Below are positions 5,253-6,413 of a stretch of DNA of 6,413 nt, piece by piece. The first letter of the stretch is position 1, and the number at the start of each line of letters is the position of its first letter. The position numbers were made by a program, and so were the translations under genes. The stretch comes from Candidatus Bathyarchaeota archaeon. GTDB lineage: Archaea; Thermoproteota; Bathyarchaeia; Bathyarchaeales; Bathycorpusculaceae. The notes under the pieces are model-generated. The model worked only from the letters and a program-made list of their open reading frames with translations, ran no database searches and had not been told where the DNA came from. Location of the stretch: assembly GCA_030668645.1 (NCBI GenBank), contig DAOVFC010000033.1, forward strand, positions 1 through 6,413. The letters run 5' to 3'.

Positions 5253-5757
5253 AGCTGAAGCGCTTAAAACGTTAAAATTCGCAGTTTTCATCTGCAGCAC
5301 CTCCCGTCATCGACGATTGACGCAAGGTGAACACGTGGAGGATGTTTCTGGGGACTTGATTGAATCCTTGCTGAAGAAAGCTGGGCACGCAGTGTCTTTT
5401 CGAAGGATAATTCCTGACGACAGAGCCTTGATCAAAGACAGCCTACAGCGAGCCTTAGCCTCTGCTAATGTTGATGCTATTGTTCTTTGCGGCGGCACAG
5501 GCATAGCATCCTCGGATGTCACCATTGAAACGCTTTCGCCTTTATTAGAGAAGACACTGCATGGTTTCGGCGAGATTTTCAGGCGTTTAAGCTTCGACGA
5601 GATCGGTTCCGCAGCTGTTTTGTCCCGTGCCGTGGCCGGTGTCGCTAAGGGCAAAGCGATTTTCTGCATCCCAGGCTCGCCCGACGCTGTGAAACTTTGC
5701 CTTGAAAAACTTATATTGCCGGAAATAGCTCACATCGTTAAGCACGCACGGGAATAA
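5227..5757 (+). CDS. moaB: Molybdopterin adenylyltransferase, MoaB/MogA family
   Basis: Family members adenylylate molybdopterin before metal insertion; archaeal MoaB proteins do this job in place of MogA. The 176-residue protein shows the molybdopterin-binding fold: KFAVFICSTSRH (17-28), IVLCGGTGIASSDVTIETL (85-103) with GGTG at 89-92 and D97 matching the key Asp of the family, and SRAVAGVAKGKAIFCIPGSPDAVKL (133-157) with the PGSP loop at 149-152. The residue before D97 is Ser where MogA proteins usually have Arg; Escherichia coli MoaB also lacks it, so activity is not excluded. The first 15 residues are a lysine-rich extension lying mostly within the moaC overlap. The start is GTG with GAAGG 8 bases upstream. 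The gene lies between moaC and moaA in one operon. Confidence 0.94.
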   Translation: MSESTKKHKAEALKTLKFAVFICSTSRHRRLTQGEHVEDVSGDLIESLLKKAGHAVSFRRIIPDDRALIKDSLQRALASANVDAIVLCGGTGIASSDVTIETLSPLLEKTLHGFGEIFRRLSFDEIGSAAVLSRAVAGVAKGKAIFCIPGSPDAVKLCLEKLILPEIAHIVKHARE

Positions 5758-5759
5758 CG

Positions 5760-6413
5760 ATGGTGTTGATAGATAGCTTCGGGCGTCCGCTTCTCAACCT
5801 ACGCGTGGCGATAACACAAGAGTGCAACCTGCGCTGTCCATACTGCCACAGGGAAGGCGAAGAGAAGAATGAGCAGGACAGCGTAACCGAAATGACCATA
5901 GATGAGATTGTTCGAATCGTGAGAATCGCCGTTGGGTTGGGCATTTCTAAGGTTAAGCTAACTGGTGGAGAGCCGTTGATGCGTGAAGACATTCCAGAGA
6001 TAGTCAGAGGTATGGCAAGCGTACAAGGCTTAAAGGATTTGTCTATGACAACCAATGGAACGCTGTTAGCTTCTTTAGCCAAAGACCTGCGTGCAAGCGG
6101 TTTGATGCGTGTGAACGTCAACCTCCCAACCCTAAACCGTGAAGTTTACAATGAGCTGACTGGGGGCAGGCTGGAAGATGTTTTAGGCGGAGTTAAGGCT
6201 GCTGTTGATGTCGGATTTTACCCTGTTAAGCTCAACATGCTTGTTCTGAAAGGCGTAAACGACGACGCGGTTCCTGAGATGATAGAATTCGCTAAAGGCA
6301 GCGGGACGATTCTGCAGTTAATAGAGCTTGAGCCGATAAACATAAGCGATGATTATTATCGCTCCCACCACAAGTCTCTAGACGATTATGAAGGCATGTT
6401 GCGGCAGAGGGCT
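5760..6413 (+). CDS. moaA: GTP 3',8-cyclase MoaA, N-terminal part, cut by window edge
   Basis: MoaA is a radical SAM enzyme that starts molybdenum/tungsten cofactor synthesis by cyclising GTP. The visible 218 residues begin MVLIDSFGRPLLNLRVAIT, followed by the radical SAM cluster CNLRCPYC (C22, C26, C29), the SAM-binding GGEPLMRED (69-77), MTTNGT (96-101) and RVNVNLPTLNREVYNELTG (117-135). The typical KLNMLVLKGVND (about 156-167) and the ELEPIN segment also follow the family. The C-terminal part with the second iron-sulfur cluster and the terminal GG lies outside the window. In VNVNLPTL the positions usually Ser and Asp are N121 and P123. The start is ATG at 5760, 2 bases after the moaB stop, with GTG and TTG as the next codons. 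It is cotranscribed with moaB and moaC. Confidence 0.95.
   Translation, partial: MVLIDSFGRPLLNLRVAITQECNLRCPYCHREGEEKNEQDSVTEMTIDEIVRIVRIAVGLGISKVKLTGGEPLMREDIPEIVRGMASVQGLKDLSMTTNGTLLASLAKDLRASGLMRVNVNLPTLNREVYNELTGGRLEDVLGGVKAAVDVGFYPVKLNMLVLKGVNDDAVPEMIEFAKGSGTILQLIELEPINISDDYYRSHHKSLDDYEGMLRQRA

Noticed and set aside
5738..6121. A 127-codon minus-strand frame opposite moaA
   Set aside because: Antisense to the conserved radical SAM core of MoaA; no family resemblance.

Overview
The window looks archaeal. It carries a Cdc6/Orc1-type initiator ATPase, a short archaeal-type triosephosphate isomerase (230 residues), a pyruvoyl-dependent arginine decarboxylase, an archaeal-type glycogen debranching enzyme and a MoaA/MoaB/MoaC set of archaeal character. 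Genes are tightly packed, Shine-Dalgarno sites are visible, and TTG and GTG starts are used. The gene mix suggests a deep TACK-type lineage such as Bathyarchaeia, or a related uncultured archaeon. That placement is inference and not secure.

Layout: all genes left of about 3068 are on the minus strand and all genes right of 3192 are on the plus strand, so the whole window diverges from one 124-bp intergenic gap. Reading leftward from the gap come pdaD (arginine to agmatine), a 140-bp gap with a possible promoter, then a tight run of tpiA, a DUF89-family metal-dependent phosphatase and the N-terminal 263 residues of a glycogen debranching enzyme that runs off the left edge. The last three genes are 12 bp apart and then overlap by 1 bp, so they are probably one operon of sugar metabolism. 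Reading rightward come orc1/cdc6, a possible 23-codon ORF, a small winged-helix regulator, moaC, moaB and moaA, the last running off the right edge. Regulator to moaA are separated by 2 bp, overlap by 26 bp, and are separated by 2 bp, which indicates a molybdenum/tungsten cofactor operon.

How the genes work together: MoaA and MoaC make cyclic pyranopterin monophosphate from GTP, and MoaB adenylylates molybdopterin later in the same pathway. The winged-helix protein is placed to regulate them. TpiA works in central glycolysis/gluconeogenesis and the debranching enzyme in glycogen breakdown. The DUF89 protein between them probably removes or hydrolyses a phosphorylated metabolite, but its substrate cannot be told from sequence. 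The initiator gene sits at the strand-switch point, and the gap beside it contains a sequence resembling an origin recognition box plus an AT-rich palindrome, so a replication origin here is possible.

I saw no tRNA, rRNA, CRISPR array, insertion sequence or other mobile element. No wholly new system is evident. The points most worth checking are the candidate origin, the altered sensor-1 segment of Orc1, the DUF89 gene's context, and the in-frame small ORF ahead of the regulator.
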